Assembly (NCBI GenBank): GCA_003233615.1
Contig: QIMB01000255.1
Location: forward strand, 1 to 7,725
Origin: Nitrospirota bacterium
GTDB taxonomy: Bacteria; Nitrospirota; Nitrospiria; Nitrospirales; UBA8639
Direction of reading: 5' to 3'
Length of the DNA: 7,725 nucleotides
Shown here: positions 6,154-7,725 of the stretch, piece after piece
Layout: the number at the start of each line of letters is the position of its first letter
Position numbering within the stretch: the stretch's first letter is position 1
Position numbers and translations under genes: made by a program
The notes under the pieces: model-generated
Databases searched by the model: none
The model's input: the letters and a program-made list of their open reading frames with translations, nothing else
Told to the model about the DNA's origin: nothing

Positions 6154-6248
6154 TGTCATCCAGAGTTGAGCCCAGCGGAGTCGAAGGATCTCGCCCAATC
6201 CAAGCGCACCATAGCTCGTCCAGATTCTTCGTTGCTCTCAGAATGACA
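6154..6248. repeat. Small inverted-repeat (REP/MITE-like) element
   Basis: The left end reads TGTCATCC and continues with AGCGGAGTCGAAGGATCT. The reverse complement of the right end reads TGTCATTCTGAGAG and continues with AACGAAGAATCT. This is an imperfect inverted repeat of about 95 bp. The pattern TGTCATyCTGAG...CGAAGrATCT is a widespread dispersed repeat in bacterial genomes. It lies between two genes and codes for nothing. Transcribed, it would form a long hairpin. Confidence 0.7.
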
Positions 6249-6344
6249 AAGTGGAGGCAGAGCTTTCTATGGCTTGAACTATAATTTCTGTATGATCCGT
6301 AACGATCATGATAGTTGGAGTCTGAGAATCATATTTCGCAAGGA

Positions 6345-6854
6345 TCACGAGAACGTGGCAATGTGCTCCACCAGCATTGTTGATACCTGGCTGAGGTCAT
6401 AGGGCCAGGCGTAGTGTAAGACAATATCTGGATGTTTGTGTCGAAGTTCTTGCATCACTTCAGGAATTTCATATTCAGAATGTGATCCACCTGGTGTAAA
6501 CATGGTTGAGACGACCGTAATCGATTTCGCTCCTTGCTTGATGAGATCTTCCACGGCTTCTTGCAAGGTCGGTCCGCAAAATTCATTGTAGGCTATCGCG
6601 AATAACGCTCCATGAAGCAGAGGCCTCATATTCGATGCTAACGCTTCTAAGCCTGCCTGATATGGATCGGTTTCTGGTGTCCGAGGCCAGGTTCGAATTT
6701 TCGTGTCTAATTCTAACTCTTCAGCAGACATGGGTTGCCCTGCCGCTCGACGTTGGGCTTCTAAGCGCTTCAGTTTTGTGACTAAATCTCCAGGGTAATC
6801 TTTCGGGATTCCTCCATGCCCGACAAGAATAATACCTTTGTTGTCTTCCAACAT
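6345..6854 (-). CDS. CbiX/SirB-type sirohydrochlorin chelatase family protein
   Basis: With the ATG at 6854 the product has 169 residues. This start has AAGGAG eight bases before it; the ATG 24 bases further upstream would place that ribosome site inside the gene. The N-terminus GIILVGHGG carries the first metal-binding histidine (H13). TMFTPGGSHSEYEIPEV carries the second (H125), and both are hallmarks of class II chelatases. These cytoplasmic enzymes insert Co2+ or Fe2+ into sirohydrochlorin for cobalamin or sirohaem. A polar insertion (about residues 15-60, rich in Lys, Arg and Glu, with RTWPRTPETDPYQ) follows the first motif. It is longer than in minimal CbiX proteins, so the exact substrate is uncertain. 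The DUF523-DUF1722 gene lies 126 bp upstream on the same strand. No other tetrapyrrole gene is in view. Confidence 0.85.
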   Translation of the reverse strand: MLEDNKGIILVGHGGIPKDYPGDLVTKLKRLEAQRRAAGQPMSAEELELDTKIRTWPRTPETDPYQAGLEALASNMRPLLHGALFAIAYNEFCGPTLQEAVEDLIKQGAKSITVVSTMFTPGGSHSEYEIPEVMQELRHKHPDIVLHYAWPYDLSQVSTMLVEHIATFS

Positions 6855-6920
6855 TAGATGATCTCCTTCTTCAATCAATGAGAGCTATACGACGGCCTCT
6901 TAGGCAGAAATGAATCTACG

Positions 6921-6949
6921 ATCATAAAGAGGATATGAAACGGACGCAA
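6921..6949 (-). promoter_or_regulatory. Candidate sigma-70 promoter of the chelatase gene
   Basis: On the minus strand TTGCGT (6944-6949) and TATGAT (6921-6926) are separated by exactly 17 bp. The -10 matches the consensus at 5 of 6 positions and the -35 at 3 of 6. The start codon is 66 bases downstream. If real, the chelatase is transcribed separately from the gene upstream. Confidence 0.35.
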
Positions 6950-6980
6950 GGCCATAGGGGCGTGGGGACTTCGAGGAGAT

Positions 6981-7725
6981 TCACACAATCGGTTGAGATG
7001 TGTGTGTAATGGGCTGCTGTACATGGTTTTGCAACATGAGTTCTTGGGGATGGGGATTGAGGTACGCTTGATTGACTAAATGCGGGATAGTCAGACCGTG
7101 CATATATTGTTTCATGAGCGTGAGAGGAACCGTCAGAGACGTACGATGTTGGTGGTAATCCTGAATGGTGTTCTGTAGTTCGGCTTGATCAATCGTGCGC
7201 AGGTGCTTTTTGAGGTGTCGAGCCAATTGTTGGAGAACATTCACATGCTTTTGCACTGTCGCTTTAATCTTGAGGGTATTCATGAACAATACACCATAGC
7301 GATTGGCTAAATTGCGGGGTGTGAATTGGTTGGACTGTGTGATGAGCTGTCCAAGCTTGTGATAGTGGGCACGGCTGTGGGTGAGCAAGACATACTTATG
7401 GTGTGTATGAAATTGCACAACAGCTTCGTGGGTTATTCTTTTTTGCTGAATGCACGTTTTCCATCTCTGATAACCGTAGATGCGTTCGATGAAGTTTGCA
7501 CGGATCCGTGAATCGTTCAGTCGTCCTTCCTCTTCCACTGGCAATAGAGGAAAGGTGTGTAGTACTTGCGCGGCAAAAATCCCCGTTCCGTGTTTGGACG
7601 GTTTGCCTTTTTCAGTGTGAATTTTTACGCGGTAGATTCCGCAACTTGGTGAATTATTTTTGAAAATATATCCATCCAAATCCCATTGCCGTAATTCTTG
7701 TACTCTGTGCTGACTAAATGTTGTG
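6981..7725 (-). CDS. DUF523-DUF1722 fusion protein (TudS/YbgA-like), 5' end outside window
   Basis: The frame is open to the right edge, with 247 residues visible; roughly 90-100 N-terminal residues are likely missing. The first part is the C-terminal half of DUF523: LDGYIFKNNSPSCGIYRVKI, GTGIFAAQVL, FPLLPVEEEGRL and NFIERIY. DUF523 includes TudS, an iron-sulfur thiouracil desulfurase, and the SPSCG cysteine belongs to its conserved set. The second part is DUF1722 (YbgA): VVQFHTHHKYVLLTHSRAHY, LGQLI, TVPLTLMKQY and YLNPHPQELML. A polar tail of about 15 residues ends the protein. Proteins with this fusion are thought to act on sulfur-containing pyrimidines or nucleotides. The role here is inferred from family only. 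An internal TTG at 7679 is not the real start because homology continues upstream. Confidence 0.88.
   Translation of the reverse strand, partial: TTFSQHRVQELRQWDLDGYIFKNNSPSCGIYRVKIHTEKGKPSKHGTGIFAAQVLHTFPLLPVEEEGRLNDSRIRANFIERIYGYQRWKTCIQQKRITHEAVVQFHTHHKYVLLTHSRAHYHKLGQLITQSNQFTPRNLANRYGVLFMNTLKIKATVQKHVNVLQQLARHLKKHLRTIDQAELQNTIQDYHQHRTSLTVPLTLMKQYMHGLTIPHLVNQAYLNPHPQELMLQNHVQQPITHTSQPIV

Noticed and set aside
6004..6246. Plus-strand open frame of 80 codons
   Set aside because: It overlaps the start of the VOC gene and ends inside the inverted-repeat element; the composition is not protein-like.

Overview
The window looks like bacterial chromosome with an AT-leaning background (about 45-48 % GC by eye). 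It is interrupted by two mobile elements. All recognisable chromosomal genes read on the minus strand, and both transposase genes read on the plus strand. The mix of a polysaccharide sugar transferase, a DUF3365 haem-type protein, a CbiX-type chelatase and a DUF523-DUF1722 protein, plus a Nitrospira-like ISL3 transposase, suggests a Nitrospirota-like environmental bacterium. That placement rests on family resemblance only and is tentative.

Layout. (1) 1-1285, minus: a membrane-bound polyprenyl-phosphate sugar-1-phosphate transferase, cut by the window edge near its C-terminus. It is probably the first gene of a polysaccharide locus that continues to the left. (2) 1286-1781: a very AT-rich stretch with no gene. 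It holds a good sigma-54 promoter match reading into the transferase and a 15-nt palindrome about 150 bp further upstream. (3) 1782-3153: a complete ISL3-family insertion sequence with terminal inverted repeats. Its GC is higher than its surroundings, and its transposase is split over two frames at an A8 run. (4) 3309-3684: the 3' part of a DUF3365 CxxCH protein, beheaded where the next element begins. (5) 3680-4779: a REP-associated (RAYT-type, HUH) transposase gene between inverted GGGGTC/GACCCC repeats. (6) 4901-5533, minus: an exported glutathione peroxidase-family protein. A striking 40-nt palindrome lies just upstream of it. (7) 5705-6059, minus: a small VOC/glyoxalase-fold protein whose start appears separated from its body by a one-base slip in an A7 run. 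(8) 6154-6248: a small inverted-repeat (REP/MITE-like) element. (9) 6345-6854, minus: a CbiX/SirB-type chelatase. (10) 6981-7725, minus: a DUF523-DUF1722 fusion (TudS/YbgA-like), cut by the right edge.

Functionally, the right-hand genes look like small-molecule housekeeping or stress functions: peroxide reduction, VOC enzyme, tetrapyrrole metal insertion and probable thio-base desulfuration. They are not obviously one pathway. The left part is the promoter end of a polysaccharide locus. The middle is an insertion zone that has destroyed one gene. I see no CRISPR array, tRNA, rRNA or defence system, and nothing that clearly amounts to a new multi-gene system. The most interesting signals are the two poly-A frame breaks, the sigma-54 arrangement, and the palindrome at the peroxidase promoter.
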